A DNA stretch of 64,000 bases, taken from Pseudomonas alcaligenes. GTDB taxonomy: Bacteria; Pseudomonadota; Gammaproteobacteria; Pseudomonadales; Pseudomonadaceae. Each line of letters begins with the position of its first letter. Positions within the stretch are counted from its first letter, which is position 1. The position numbers and the translations under genes are program-made. The notes beneath the pieces are model-generated. The model had not been told where the DNA came from. It was given only the letters and a program-made list of their open reading frames with translations, and made no database searches. The stretch spans positions 3,685,501 through 3,749,500 of the forward strand of contig NZ_LZEU01000001.1 in NCBI RefSeq assembly GCF_014490745.1, written 5' to 3'. Shown in pieces: positions 37,521-49,270 of this stretch.

Positions 37521-37808
37521 TCAGCCGCGGGCGGCCTTGATCGCCTCGACATAGGGCTCGGCCAGGCGCTGATCCTGGATCAGCTCGATGAAGTCATGGC
37601 CCTGGGCGTCCCGGGCATTCAGGTCGTAGCCAGCGTCCTTGAAGAAGCCGAGGAAACGTTCGAAATCGTCGATACGCAGGCCGCGGTAGGCCTTGACCAG
37701 CTTGTGCAGCGAGGGCGGCGTGGCATCGGCCGGCTCGACCGAGAGGAACAGCTTGATCGACTCATCGCTGATTTCTTCGCCAATCACCTGTTTCTTGTCT
37801 TTACGCAT
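37521..37808 (-). CDS. PA4642 family protein
   Basis: A 95-residue soluble protein (MRKDKKQVIGEEISDESIKLF). The ATG at 37808 has GGAG six bases upstream; a GTG one codon earlier is the alternative. The C-terminal half (IDDFERFLGFFKDAGYDLNARDAQGHDFIELI) resembles an ankyrin-like repeat. It is the PA4642-type hypothetical beside mqo in pseudomonads. Function unknown. Confidence 0.8.
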   Translation of the reverse strand: MRKDKKQVIGEEISDESIKLFLSVEPADATPPSLHKLVKAYRGLRIDDFERFLGFFKDAGYDLNARDAQGHDFIELIQDQRLAEPYVEAIKAARG

Positions 37809-37921
37809 CACGCACTCCAGCTCAGCGGTATCACGGGGCCGGCAGTTTACCCTTGCCCGCCAGCGCGCTCAACGCGACGAAGGAATCCTTTACCGCCGGC
37901 GCAACACTCGGCCGGGCCGGC

Positions 37922-38398
37922 TCACAGGGGAAACTGGGTGCGCATCCAGGCCAGGTAGGCAGGCGCCGCCGGGTCGCCCTCGGCCGGCGCCCAGGTGGCC
38001 TGTTCGCCCTCGCCCAGCGGACGGTAAGGGCCGGCCTTGCACTCGAACAGCACGCTGTCGGCCTGCAGCACCACCAGGGCATGGAACTGGCCGGGCGCCA
38101 GGTCGACACCCAGGCACTCGCCGCCGGCTTCGAGCAGGCGGCAGTCCTGCAGGCTGCCGTCTTCGGCGAACAGCAGCAGGCCGAAGCGACCTTGCAGCAC
38201 CAGCAGGGTCTCGGCCTTGTCGGCCGCCAGGTGGCGATGGGGCGGGATATAGGTGTCGGGCTGCAGCCCTACCAGCAGACGGTGGCAGGGCTCGCTCATG
38301 GCATGCAGGTTATGGTGGACGCGCTGGCGCGGGCTGGCCGAGGCCTGCCCGCTCAAGGCGGCGAACAGCTGGCGGTCGAGGAAGGCCGCCGGGCGCAT
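37922..38398 (-). CDS. WbuC family cupin
   Basis: A 158-residue cupin starting MRPAAFLDRQLFAALSGQAS at 38398. The motif PPHRHLAADKAETLLVLQGRFGLLLF has the metal-ligand pair His-x-His, and a second part (GQFHALVVLQADSVLFE) supplies another His. WbuC proteins are often linked to O-antigen clusters, but here it follows hpt by 2 bases, so it is probably co-transcribed with purine salvage. Substrate unknown. Confidence 0.82.
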   Translation of the reverse strand: MRPAAFLDRQLFAALSGQASASPRQRVHHNLHAMSEPCHRLLVGLQPDTYIPPHRHLAADKAETLLVLQGRFGLLLFAEDGSLQDCRLLEAGGECLGVDLAPGQFHALVVLQADSVLFECKAGPYRPLGEGEQATWAPAEGDPAAPAYLAWMRTQFPL

Positions 38399-38400
38399 GC

Positions 38401-38958
38401 TTACAGGCCTTTGACGGCGAAGATGCCGGCAGCGTTGCGCCAGTAGCCCTTGTAGTCCATGCCATAGCCGAAGATGAAGCGGTCTTCGCACGGCAGGCCA
38501 ACGTAGTCGGCCTTGAGATCCGGGCGCGCCTTGCGGTCGTGCTGCTTGTCGATCAGCACCGCGGTGTGCACGGCGGTGGCGCCGGCGTGCTTGCAGAACT
38601 CGATGATGGCCGACAGGGTGTGCCCCTCGTCGAGGATGTCGTCGATGATCAGTACTTCGCGGTCGATGAACGACACTTCCGGCTTGGCCTTCCAGAACAG
38701 CTCGCCACCGGTGGTTTCGCTGCGGTAGCGGGTGGCGTGCAGGTACGACAGTTCCAGCGGGAAGCCCAGCTTGGGCAGCAGTTTGCCGGCGAAGATCAGG
38801 CCGCCGTTCATCACGCAGAACACCACCGGATTGCGCTCGGCCAGCTCGCCGTTGATCGCCTCGGCCACCTGGTCGATGGCCGCTTCGACCTGGGCGTCGG
38901 TGTACAGGCAATCGGCTTCGGCCATGACTTGGCGGATGTGGGCGAGGTCGGCGGACAT
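38401..38958 (-). CDS. hpt: Hypoxanthine-guanine phosphoribosyltransferase
   Basis: It converts hypoxanthine or guanine with PRPP to IMP or GMP. The 185-residue protein has the PRPP motif VLIIDDILDEGHTL at about residues 103-116 and the N-terminal FCVMNGGLIFAGKL. The order hpt-upp-uraA and its direction (hpt divergent from upp) are as recalled for PA4645-PA4647. The gap of 197 bases to upp holds both promoters. Confidence 0.93.
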   Translation of the reverse strand: MSADLAHIRQVMAEADCLYTDAQVEAAIDQVAEAINGELAERNPVVFCVMNGGLIFAGKLLPKLGFPLELSYLHATRYRSETTGGELFWKAKPEVSFIDREVLIIDDILDEGHTLSAIIEFCKHAGATAVHTAVLIDKQHDRKARPDLKADYVGLPCEDRFIFGYGMDYKGYWRNAAGIFAVKGL

Positions 38959-39155
38959 GGTGTTCTCCGGAACGGTGACAAAGGCTGGTTAAAAAATGGC
39001 CGGCAAAGGTACTCAGAGTCAGGCGCCAGGGCAAGCCTGGGCGCAGGTTTTCTGACCACTTGCTCAGGCTAATCGGTAAACTTCGCGGCTTCTTGCTCGC
39101 ATGAGCAGTGCTTTACTCTAGCCAGAATACTAGCCGTCCTCCCCGGAGACCCCGC

Positions 39156-39794
39156 ATGCCTATCCGTGAGATCCGCCACCCGCTGATCCGCCACAAGATC
39201 GGTCTGATGCGCCGCGCCGACATCAGCACCAAGAACTTCCGCGAACTGGCCCAGGAGGTCGGCGCCCTGCTGACCTACGAGGCAACCAACGACCTGCCGC
39301 TGGAAAACACCGAGATCCAGGGCTGGGCCGGGCCGGTGCAGGTGGAGAAGATCGCCGGCAAGAAGATCACCGTGGTACCGATCCTGCGCGCCGGCATCGG
39401 CATGCTCGACGGCGTACTCAGCCTGATCCCGGGCGCCAAGGTCAGCGCCGTGGGCATCGCCCGCAACGAGGAGACCCTGCAGGCGCACACCTACCTGGAA
39501 AAGCTGGCCCCGGAAATCGACGAGCGCCTGGCGCTGATCGTCGACCCGATGCTGGCCACCGGCGGCTCCCTGGTCGCCACCATCGACCTGCTCAAGCGCG
39601 CCGGCTGCAAGGAAATCCGCGCCATGGTGCTGGTCGCCGCCCCGGAAGGTGTCAAGGCCGTGCAGGACGCCCACCCGGACGTGATGATCTACACCGCCTC
39701 CATCGACCAGCGCCTCAACGAGCACGGCTACATCATTCCCGGCCTCGGCGATGCCGGCGACAAGATCTTCGGCACCAAGCAGAAGGACGCCTGA
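39156..39794 (+). CDS. upp: Uracil phosphoribosyltransferase
   Basis: Upp converts uracil and PRPP to UMP. The ATG at 39156 ([19 protein letters not shown]) gives 212 residues, the normal length. The PRPP site is [17 protein letters not shown] at about 130-146, and the C-terminal [11 protein letters not shown] is typical. It is followed after 2 bases by the uracil permease gene, so uptake and salvage are one operon. Confidence 0.97.
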   Translation: MPIREIRHPLIRHKIGLMRRADISTKNFRELAQEVGALLTYEATNDLPLENTEIQGWAGPVQVEKIAGKKITVVPILRAGIGMLDGVLSLIPGAKVSAVGIARNEETLQAHTYLEKLAPEIDERLALIVDPMLATGGSLVATIDLLKRAGCKEIRAMVLVAAPEGVKAVQDAHPDVMIYTASIDQRLNEHGYIIPGLGDAGDKIFGTKQKDA

Positions 39795-39796
39795 CC

Positions 39797-41062
39797 ATGC
39801 AGGATGAATTCAAGGATCCGCTCTGGCGGCAGATGCTGTCCGGCGCGCAGATGCTGTTCGTCGCCTTCGGCGCCCTGGTACTGATGCCGCTGATCACCGG
39901 CATGGATCCCAACGTGGCGTTGTTCACCGCCGGCATCGGCACCCTGCTGTTCCAGCTGGCCACCGGGCGCCAGGTGCCGGTGTTTCTCGCCTCCAGCTTC
40001 GCCTTCATCGCCCCGATCATCGCCGCCAAGGGCGAGTTCGGCCTGCCGGCGGTACTCGGCGGCGTGGTCGCCGCGGGCTTCGTCTACACCTTCCTCGGCC
40101 TGGCGGTGAAGCTCAAGGGTCCGGGTTTCATCGACCGCATCCTGCCGCCGGTGGTGATCGGCCCGGTGGTCATCTCCATCGGCCTGGCCCTGTCGCCGGT
40201 GGCGGTGAACATGGCCATGGGCAAGACCGGTGATGGTGCCGCCGAGCTGGTGCCCTACCAGACCGCCATGTTCATCTCCATGGCCGCCCTGGTCACCACA
40301 GTGCTGGTGGCTGTGCTCGGCCGCGGCCTGTTCCGTCTGGTGCCGATCCTCTCCGGCATCGCCGTCGGCTGCAGCCTCTCGGCCTTCTTCGGGGTGATCG
40401 ACACCGCCGCCATCGCCGCCGCGCCCTGGCTGGCCCTGCCCCACTTCGTCGCGCCCGAATTCCACCTCGGCGCCATCCTGTACATGGTGCCGGTGGCGCT
40501 GGCTCCGGCCATCGAGCACATCGGCGGGGTGATCGCCGTCGGCACCGTCACCGGCAAGGACTTCGTGCGCAAGCCGGGCCTGCACCGCACCCTGCTCGGC
40601 GACGGCCTGGCCACCTCGGCCGCCGGCCTGTTCGGCGGCCCGCCCAACACCACCTACGCCGAAGTGACCGGCGCGGTGATGCTGACCAAGAGCTTCAACC
40701 CCAAGGTGATGACCTGGGCCGCGGTCTTCGCCATCCTGCTGGCCTTCGTCGGCAAGTTCGGCGCGGCGCTGCAGGCCATCCCGGTACCGGTGATGGGCGG
40801 CATCCTCTGCCTGCTGTTCGGCTCCATCGCGGTGGTCGGCCTGAACACCCTGATCCGCCACCAGGTCGACCTGTCCGAGGCACGCAACCTGGTGATCGTC
40901 TCGGTGACCCTGGTGTTCGGCATCGGCGGCATGGTCATCGGTGGCAAGTCCTTCGCCCTCTCCGGCATCTCCCTGTGCGCCATCAGTGCCCTGGCGCTGA
41001 ATCTGCTGCTACCCGGTGGCACGGCCTGGCACAAGCACCCGCCGCTGGATCCGGAGATTTGA
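39797..41062 (+). CDS. uraA: Uracil permease (NCS2 family)
   Basis: UraA imports uracil with protons. The 421-residue protein has about 12-14 membrane segments with the family sites PIIAAKGEFGLPAVLGG, APAIEHIGGVIAVG (the substrate Glu) and GGPPNTTYAEVTGAV. The length is normal. It begins 2 bases after upp and ends in a terminator at 41066-41091. Confidence 0.95.
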   Translation: MQDEFKDPLWRQMLSGAQMLFVAFGALVLMPLITGMDPNVALFTAGIGTLLFQLATGRQVPVFLASSFAFIAPIIAAKGEFGLPAVLGGVVAAGFVYTFLGLAVKLKGPGFIDRILPPVVIGPVVISIGLALSPVAVNMAMGKTGDGAAELVPYQTAMFISMAALVTTVLVAVLGRGLFRLVPILSGIAVGCSLSAFFGVIDTAAIAAAPWLALPHFVAPEFHLGAILYMVPVALAPAIEHIGGVIAVGTVTGKDFVRKPGLHRTLLGDGLATSAAGLFGGPPNTTYAEVTGAVMLTKSFNPKVMTWAAVFAILLAFVGKFGAALQAIPVPVMGGILCLLFGSIAVVGLNTLIRHQVDLSEARNLVIVSVTLVFGIGGMVIGGKSFALSGISLCAISALALNLLLPGGTAWHKHPPLDPEI

Positions 41063-41065
41063 ACG

Positions 41066-41091
41066 AAAGCCCCGCACTCGCGGGGCTTTTT
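41066..41091 (+). terminator. Terminator of upp-uraA
   Basis: AAAGCCCCG-cactcg-CGGGGCTTTTT, 4 bases after the uraA stop. Confidence 0.93.
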
Positions 41092-41155
41092 CATGGCGCG
41101 GAGTAACTCCCGCGCGCTATGGTCAGCGCCCCTTCCCGCACACCACGGCCCCGCT

Positions 41156-43084
<1,929 letters not shown>

Positions 43085-43172
43085 GACTGGGAGCAGGCAA
43101 CCTGCCGCCGGGCGGCGACAGGCCTGGAAAGAGCGCGCCAAGCCGTGTGGCTAGGCGCGTCGGGCGAGCGGC

Positions 43173-43829
43173 TCAGGGGCGGAAGTTGCGCGCATCCTTG
43201 GCCCAGGACTCCAGGGCAGGACGCAGGTCGTTCACGGTCAGCTGGGTGCTCTGGTTTTCCAGATCGAGGCCATGGCCCTTGCGTACCACTTTCAATACCG
43301 GCTGGCTGGTGCGGGCATCGAGCCCCTCCATCTCCACGTAGATCTCGCTGCTGCGGTCGCGGGTACCAGCTGCGGTGCTGGCGGCGGCAACGACCAGGGC
43401 AATCGGGATCACCTCGTAAGGTTTGAGACCCTCTGCCGACACGTCCACCGCGGTGATGGCGGTACGCAGCACCAGGGTGTCCTGGTCGGCCTGGTTGACG
43501 ATGCGCGCGCGGCCGGCCAGTTCACGCTTCATGGCCTGCTGCAGGTAGATGGCGATATCGTCGAGGGCCTTCTGGCTGACCTGCTCGCCGGGTTGCGGCT
43601 TGGGATAGAAGATCGGCTTTTCCACCAGAATCGAAGGGTAGTCCTGCAGGTTCAGGCCCGGTTTCACCCAACGCATGACTGGCACGCCGCTGGCCGAGGT
43701 CGCCGGCTGCAGTTGCGAGTAGTCGCCAAGGAAGCCCGAATACTGCTCGGGCTTGGTTGTCTGGCTGGAGCAGGCGGCCAACAGCAAGCCGAGGCTCAGG
43801 CCCAGGGTGCAAAGTGCGTAGCGTTTCAT
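43173..43829 (-). CDS. DUF3313 family lipoprotein
   Basis: A 218-residue lipoprotein with signal MKRYALCTLGLSLGLLLAAC (lipobox LAAC, Cys20). The mature domain has GFLGDYSQLQP, RWVKPGLNLQDYPSILVEKP and a C-terminal FRP, which fits the DUF3313 family. Function is unknown. The second mature residue is Ser, so outer-membrane sorting is expected. Convergent with the helicase gene. Confidence 0.82.
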   Translation of the reverse strand: MKRYALCTLGLSLGLLLAACSSQTTKPEQYSGFLGDYSQLQPATSASGVPVMRWVKPGLNLQDYPSILVEKPIFYPKPQPGEQVSQKALDDIAIYLQQAMKRELAGRARIVNQADQDTLVLRTAITAVDVSAEGLKPYEVIPIALVVAAASTAAGTRDRSSEIYVEMEGLDARTSQPVLKVVRKGHGLDLENQSTQLTVNDLRPALESWAKDARNFRP

Positions 43830-43993
43830 CCGATGGACTCCTAATGGTTGTGCGGCACAGCGCTGGCGCCGCTACAGCCAGCCTAGACGCACTCCGCACG
43901 CCTTGCCTGCTAGCCGTTAAAAATTCCTGGAGGCCTCTGGAGCGGGCCCTGCAGCGTCATCCAGCGGTCATATTGGCAGACCGCCCGAGCGCC

Positions 43994-45067
43994 TTAGTGC
44001 GGGCTCAGGCGAACGCGATAAACCCGCTCGGCATCGATCTCGCCCACCCCGCCCGGCGAGCCCAGTAGCAGCTCGCCGCCGCTCTGCACCACGCTGCTGA
44101 AACTCGGCAGCCCGGCCCCGGCCGAGGCCTGCAGGCTTTCCAGCACGCGGCCCTGGCCGTCGAAGCGGAACACATGGGGATAGGTCACCGGCTTGGTCAG
44201 CAGCGCGCGCGGCAGGCGCGAGGCGATCTTGCGCGCCTGCGGCCAGGACGCCAGCGCATCCAGAACCGCTTTGCGCGGCGAGAAGAACGAGCACCAATAA
44301 GTGCCATCCGGGGCAATCGACAGGTCGCCGGGAAAGGCCGGCAGGTTATCCACCAGCACCTCGCGCTGGCCGGCTCGCGCGCCTGTCAGCCACAGGCGGG
44401 TAACCCGGTAGGCGCCGGTTTCCGCCACCAGCAGGTAGGACTCGTCCGGGCTGAGCACTACGCCGTTGGCGAACTCCAGGCCATCGAGCAGCAGCTCGAT
44501 GCGTCCGTCCGGGTAGCGCACGAACACCTTGCCGTCGCCGCCGTGCTCGAGCAGGGCCAGCTTGTTGTCGGCCAGGCCCCAGCGGCTGGACGCCTCGGTG
44601 AAGAACAGGCGGCCATCACGGGCGATGAAGACATCGTTGAGGAAGGTGAAGTGCTGCTGCGCCGAACTCTTCACCAGGATCTCGGCCTGGCCCTGCGGGC
44701 TGATACGCCAGACCTGCGCATTGGCCTCGTCGGCTGCGTACAGGCTGCCGTCCGGGCCGAAGTTCAAACCCACCGGGCGACCAGCCAGCTGCACAAAGGT
44801 CTGCGCCGGCTCACCGGAGCGCCAGCGCACGATGCGCCCGTCGCCGATGCCGCTGTAGCGACGGCCCTCGCCATCCACCACCACGGTATCCGGCCCGGAC
44901 AGGCCGGACTGCTCCAGCTGCGCGCCATCCAGGCGCTGGTTGGGCGCCCAGGTGCCGGTTGCCGCGGGCACCGCCTGCGGCTGCCAGGCCACGGGTTGCA
45001 GGCGGGTCGGCCACAGCAGCAGGTAAGCCAGGCCGGCGAGCAGGAGAATCAGCAGCAGTTTGCGCAT
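43994..45067 (-). CDS. SMP-30/strictosidine synthase-like beta-propeller protein
   Basis: A 357-residue protein with an N-terminal anchor (MRKLLLILLLAGLAYLLLW) and a six-bladed propeller with repeated VDGEGRRYSGIGDGRI, GPDGSLYAADEANAQVWRI and FANGVVLSPDESYLLVAETG. The arrangement matches strictosidine-synthase-like/SMP-30 proteins. In bacteria these are periplasmic lactonase-type hydrolases of unknown substrate. It is a single gene between the DUF3313 lipoprotein and a chemoreceptor. Confidence 0.85.
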   Translation of the reverse strand: MRKLLLILLLAGLAYLLLWPTRLQPVAWQPQAVPAATGTWAPNQRLDGAQLEQSGLSGPDTVVVDGEGRRYSGIGDGRIVRWRSGEPAQTFVQLAGRPVGLNFGPDGSLYAADEANAQVWRISPQGQAEILVKSSAQQHFTFLNDVFIARDGRLFFTEASSRWGLADNKLALLEHGGDGKVFVRYPDGRIELLLDGLEFANGVVLSPDESYLLVAETGAYRVTRLWLTGARAGQREVLVDNLPAFPGDLSIAPDGTYWCSFFSPRKAVLDALASWPQARKIASRLPRALLTKPVTYPHVFRFDGQGRVLESLQASAGAGLPSFSSVVQSGGELLLGSPGGVGEIDAERVYRVRLSPH

Positions 45068-45196
45068 GGCGCCTTCCTTCTAGTTGTTTGCGCTCCAGAC
45101 TAGAGAGGAAACCCGCCAGCGCGTATTCCCGACAGAGCCAAAGCACTGGCTTTGCTGCCCCTGTATCAGCACCTATATCAGAACCTGCTCAAGCCA

Positions 45197-46819
45197 TCAG
45201 GCGCGGAACTGCTCCACCTGATGCTGCTGCCCACTGGCCAGCTGGGCCAGGTCACGGCTGGCGATAGCGCTCTGCTGCGCGCCGTTGATGACTTCCTGGA
45301 TGCTGTCGTTGAGCTGGGTGATGTTCTGGCTGATCTCGTTGGCCACCGCAGTCTGCTCCTCGGTGGCGGTGGAGATCTGCACGTTGCCGTCGGCGATGCC
45401 GTCGATGGCGTTGGCGATATGCGCCAGCACCTCGCCGGACTCACGGGCATGGCTGACGCTGGCCTCAGCCTGCTCGCGCGACCGCTGCATCGCGCTCACC
45501 GCCTCGCGCGCGCCCTCCTGCAGGGCATCGATCATACCGCGGATCGATTCGGTGGCCTTCTGCGTGTTGCTCGCCAGGCTGCGTACCTCGTCAGCCACCA
45601 CGGCGAAACCACGGCCCGCCTCGCCAGCCCGCGCGGCCTCGATGGCAGCGTTGAGCGCCAGCAGGTTGGTCTGTTCGGCGATGCTGCGGATCACCCCCAG
45701 CACGCTGCCGATCTCGTCGCTCTGGCTGTGCAGGCGATTGATCACCTCGGCCCCCTGCTGCACCGACTGCGACAGACGTTCGATGGACTGCAGGTTGGCC
45801 TGCACCAGCACCGTGCCCTGCTGCGCCTCGCGGCGCGCATCGCCGGCCATGTGCGACATGCCCAGGGCGTTCTGCGCCACCTCCTGAATTGCCGCGCTCA
45901 TCTCGTGCACGGCGGTGGCGACCATGGTGGTCTGCTGGCCCTGACCGGAAGCGGCCTCGCTGACCTGGGTGCTGATCGCGCTCATTTCTTCCGAGGCGGC
46001 GGCCAGCTTGATGGACGAGTCGCCGAGGTGACGAATCAACCTCTGGAAATGTTCGAGCATGGCGTTGAATGCCTTCGCCGTAGTGGCCAGCTCATCTTCG
46101 CCGGCGCTCGCCGCGCGCAGGGTCAGATCGGAGCTGCCCTGCACCTTGCCGATCACCTCACACAGCCCCTGCAGTGGGCGGATGATCGACTGGCTGACCA
46201 ACAGACCAAACACCAGCACAGCAACCAGAGCGACCACGCCGATGGTGATGAAGCTGCCCTTCATCCCCTGGTAGTCCTCGCCGGCCGACTGGTGCAGCTT
46301 TTCGCCCTCGCTCAGCTGCAGCTGCACCAGCCCGTCCAGCTCGGCGCTGAGCGGGTCGAAGGTGCTGTACAGGCGGCGATTGAAGCTTACCGTCTCTTCG
46401 TTGCGCAGAGTCTCGCCGGCCTCGCCGAGCAGTTCCTCAGCCAGCCGATCAGCCGCTGCCATCAAGGGTTTGGCGCGGGTCACCCGGCTTTCTTCCTCGG
46501 CAGTAAGGCGGGTCGCGGTGTAGGCATTCCAAGACTTGTCGATGCGCTGGCGCGCCTCGCCGAAGGTCTGGCGCAGGGCGCTCTCGTCGAGCAGGCCGGC
46601 GCGGTACTTGTGCAGGGCATCGACCATGCTCACCGCGTAGGCATCGGACACCGCCTTGATCTGGCTGACCGGCTGCATGCGATCGAGGAACAGGCTTTCG
46701 AAACTCTGGTTGATTCGCCCGGCGTTGGACAGTGACAGCACGATCACGCCCAGCAGCACCAGCAATGGCAACAACGCCAGCAACAGCAGACGTGTGCGCA
46801 CACTCAATTGACTCAGCAT
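45197..46819 (-). CDS. Methyl-accepting chemotaxis protein
   Basis: A 540-residue chemoreceptor starting [20 protein letters not shown] at 46819 (GGGGAGG upstream). It has a first membrane segment, a periplasmic four-helix-bundle ligand domain of about 150 residues, a second segment near 185-205 ([18 protein letters not shown]), a HAMP domain and a signalling domain with the conserved [20 protein letters not shown] tip. The ligand cannot be predicted. It ends QVEQFRA without a CheR-binding pentapeptide. Confidence 0.93.
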   Translation of the reverse strand: MLSQLSVRTRLLLLALLPLLVLLGVIVLSLSNAGRINQSFESLFLDRMQPVSQIKAVSDAYAVSMVDALHKYRAGLLDESALRQTFGEARQRIDKSWNAYTATRLTAEEESRVTRAKPLMAAADRLAEELLGEAGETLRNEETVSFNRRLYSTFDPLSAELDGLVQLQLSEGEKLHQSAGEDYQGMKGSFITIGVVALVAVLVFGLLVSQSIIRPLQGLCEVIGKVQGSSDLTLRAASAGEDELATTAKAFNAMLEHFQRLIRHLGDSSIKLAAASEEMSAISTQVSEAASGQGQQTTMVATAVHEMSAAIQEVAQNALGMSHMAGDARREAQQGTVLVQANLQSIERLSQSVQQGAEVINRLHSQSDEIGSVLGVIRSIAEQTNLLALNAAIEAARAGEAGRGFAVVADEVRSLASNTQKATESIRGMIDALQEGAREAVSAMQRSREQAEASVSHARESGEVLAHIANAIDGIADGNVQISTATEEQTAVANEISQNITQLNDSIQEVINGAQQSAIASRDLAQLASGQQHQVEQFRA

Positions 46820-47036
46820 TTGGCCTCCCCGGCACTCGGATGACGGCAGCGCCCCGGGATCGGCGCGACTGGCCCACGACCACGACCGCACTGCAACCGC
46901 CAGCCTCAGGCCGGCAGCGCCAAAACGGTCAGGTTTCCTGTGCAGTATTGGCTGGGTCGCGCTCCGCTCCTATCGGGAAAAATCCCGATACGGCGTCGCG
47001 AAAGGCCCGAGATAGAGCGATTAACTGATAGATCGG

Positions 47037-47936
47037 TCAGCTTTCACCGAGCACCATTATCTGTTCGATCAGCCACTGCAGCGCCGCATCGCACTGGCGC
47101 AGGCCGAGGCTGACCACGTCGAGGTGGAACGGCCCCAGTTCGAAGGGCAGCTCGTGCAGCTGCAGCGGCAGCAGGCTGGCGAAGTAACGCGCCAGGCGGG
47201 TCGGCAGCACCGCCACCAGTTCGCTGCTGGCGACTATGTGCGCAGCCTGCAGGTAGTTGGGCGTGGTGTAGACGATCTCGCGGCTCAGCCCGCGCTCACC
47301 CAGCCATTGCTCGACCATGCCGCGCGTCTGCCCGCCGTGCACCCACAGATGACGCAGCTTGAGGAAGCTGTCGAGATCGAGCCCCGCGCCGAGCTGGGCG
47401 TGCTCACGGTGGGCGGCCAGCTGCAGGGTCTCGCTAAGCCAGCGCTGGCTGCGAAAGCGCGGCGGCACCGATTCGAAGCGGCCCAGCACCAGATCCAGCT
47501 CGCCCTTGTCCAGGGCCTCGGCCGGCAGGGTCGGGCTGAGGTGCTGGATGTCGATGCGCAGCCCCGGCGCCTTCTCGCTGAGCAGGCGCAGCAGGCGCGG
47601 CATGAGGATCAGCTCGACATAGTCGGTGACGGCGATGCGAAAACGCTGGCGGCTGCTGGCCGGATCGAAGGGTGCGCCTTCGCTCAGGCTCTGTTCGATG
47701 TGCTGCAGGGCATCACGGATCGGCCCTTCCAGGGCCAGGGCGCGCGGGGTCGGCTGCATGCTGCGGCCGACGCGCACCAGCAGCGGGTCGCCGAGCTGGT
47801 CGCGCAGGCGACTGAGGGCGTTGCTCACCGCCGGCTGGCTCAACGCCAGGCGCTCGGCGGCACGCGACACATTGCGCTCGCGCAGCAGAGCATCGAGCAC
47901 GCGCAGCAGGTTGAGGTCGAAGGTCAATATATTCAC
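47037..47936 (-). CDS. LysR-type transcriptional regulator
   Basis: A 299-residue regulator with the helix-turn-helix RNVSRAAERLALSQPAVSNALSRLR at about 21-45 and a C-terminal effector domain. The N-terminal MNILTFDLNLLRVLDALL is typical of the NodD/NahR-like branch. It is divergent from the 3-hydroxyacyl-CoA dehydrogenase gene with 95 bases between starts, so it probably controls that catabolic run. Confidence 0.9.
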   Translation of the reverse strand: MNILTFDLNLLRVLDALLRERNVSRAAERLALSQPAVSNALSRLRDQLGDPLLVRVGRSMQPTPRALALEGPIRDALQHIEQSLSEGAPFDPASSRQRFRIAVTDYVELILMPRLLRLLSEKAPGLRIDIQHLSPTLPAEALDKGELDLVLGRFESVPPRFRSQRWLSETLQLAAHREHAQLGAGLDLDSFLKLRHLWVHGGQTRGMVEQWLGERGLSREIVYTTPNYLQAAHIVASSELVAVLPTRLARYFASLLPLQLHELPFELGPFHLDVVSLGLRQCDAALQWLIEQIMVLGES

Positions 47937-48031
47937 AGATGAAATTCAACTTATCACAAGACTAAATTTCCAAAATAGTAACCCGGTACTTAAGGTGCGT
48001 CAGTTCTGTTTTTCGTGACCGAGGAAGGGCT

Positions 48032-49270
48032 ATGAGTAACCACTACAACATCCAGCAGGCCGCCGTGATCGGCGCCGGCACCATGGGCCGCGGTATCGTC
48101 ATCAGCCTGGCCAATGCCGGTATTCCTGTGCTGTGGCTGGACAACAACCCGCAGATGGTCGAAGCCGGCCTGCAGATGGCCGAAGACACCTGGGCGCAGA
48201 ACGTCGCCAAGGGCCGCATCAGCACCGGCGAAGCCAGCCTGCGCCGCTCGCGCATCCAGCAGGTGGGCAACTACGCCGACCTGGCCGGAGTCGACCTGGT
48301 GATCGAGGCGGTGTACGAAAACCTCGAACTCAAGCAGGAAATCTTCCGCAGCCTAGACAGCATTGTGAAATCGGGCGCGATCCTCGCCAGCAACACCTCG
48401 GCGCTGGACATCGACGCCATCGCCGCCGTCACCGCCCGCCCGCAGGACGTGCTCGGCCTGCACTTCTTCAGCCCGGCACACATCATGAAGCTGCTGGAAA
48501 TCGTCCGTGGCGCCCAGACCGCCCCAGCCGTGCTCGACGCCGCCCTGGCCCTCGGCCAGCGCATCGGCAAGGTCAGCGTGGTGGCCGGCAACTGCGACGG
48601 TTTCATCGGCAACCGCATGCTGCATACCTATGTGTTCGAGGCGCGCAGCATGCTGCTGGAAGGCGCCTACCCACACCAGGTCGACAGCGCCCTGCAGGGC
48701 TTCGGCTTCGCCATGGGCCCGTTCCGCATGTACGACGTGGTCGGCATCGACCTCGAATGGCGCGCCCGCGAGCTGGCCGGCAAGGGCCAGGATGTACCCC
48801 AGGTACAGGTCGACAACCGCCTGTGCGAACTCGGCCGCTTCGGCCAGAAGTCCGGCAAGGGCTACTACACCTACGCGCCGGGCAGCCGCCAGGCCGAGCA
48901 CGACCCGGAAGTGGACGCCCTGGTGCAGCGCGAGGGCGAGCGCCTCGGCTACCAGCGCCGCAGCATCGGCCAGGAAGAAATCCTCAGCCGCTGCCTGCTG
49001 GCGCTGGTCAACGAAGGGGCGAAGATCCTCGAGGAGAACATCGCCGCCAACAGCCATGACATCGACCTGGTGTACCTGAATGGCTACGGCTTCCCCGCCG
49101 ACAAGGGCGGGCCGATGGCCTGGGCCGACGCCCAGGGCCTGGCCGCCATCCGCGAGCGCCTGCTGCAACTGGCCGAACGCTTCGGCGCGCACTGGCAACC
49201 GGCCGCGCTGATCGACCGCCTGGTGGCCGACGGCAAGCAATTCAGCGACGTACAGGAGGGCCAGGCATGA
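48032..49270 (+). CDS. 3-hydroxyacyl-CoA dehydrogenase
   Basis: A 412-residue NAD-dependent enzyme of beta-oxidation. The Rossmann motif GAGTMGRG is at residues 14-21. LGLHFFSPAHIMKLLEIVRG holds the catalytic His and Glu, and GFIGNRML the conserved Asn. The C-terminal domain is doubled, as in FadB's dehydrogenase half, but there is no enoyl-CoA hydratase part. Its stop overlaps the acyl-CoA dehydrogenase start (ATGA). Confidence 0.92.
   Translation: MSNHYNIQQAAVIGAGTMGRGIVISLANAGIPVLWLDNNPQMVEAGLQMAEDTWAQNVAKGRISTGEASLRRSRIQQVGNYADLAGVDLVIEAVYENLELKQEIFRSLDSIVKSGAILASNTSALDIDAIAAVTARPQDVLGLHFFSPAHIMKLLEIVRGAQTAPAVLDAALALGQRIGKVSVVAGNCDGFIGNRMLHTYVFEARSMLLEGAYPHQVDSALQGFGFAMGPFRMYDVVGIDLEWRARELAGKGQDVPQVQVDNRLCELGRFGQKSGKGYYTYAPGSRQAEHDPEVDALVQREGERLGYQRRSIGQEEILSRCLLALVNEGAKILEENIAANSHDIDLVYLNGYGFPADKGGPMAWADAQGLAAIRERLLQLAERFGAHWQPAALIDRLVADGKQFSDVQEGQA

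Noticed and set aside
45139..45154. Small hairpin CAAAGC-actg-GCTTTG after the chemoreceptor gene
   Set aside because: The stem is only 6 bases and there is no T run, so it is not reported as a terminator.
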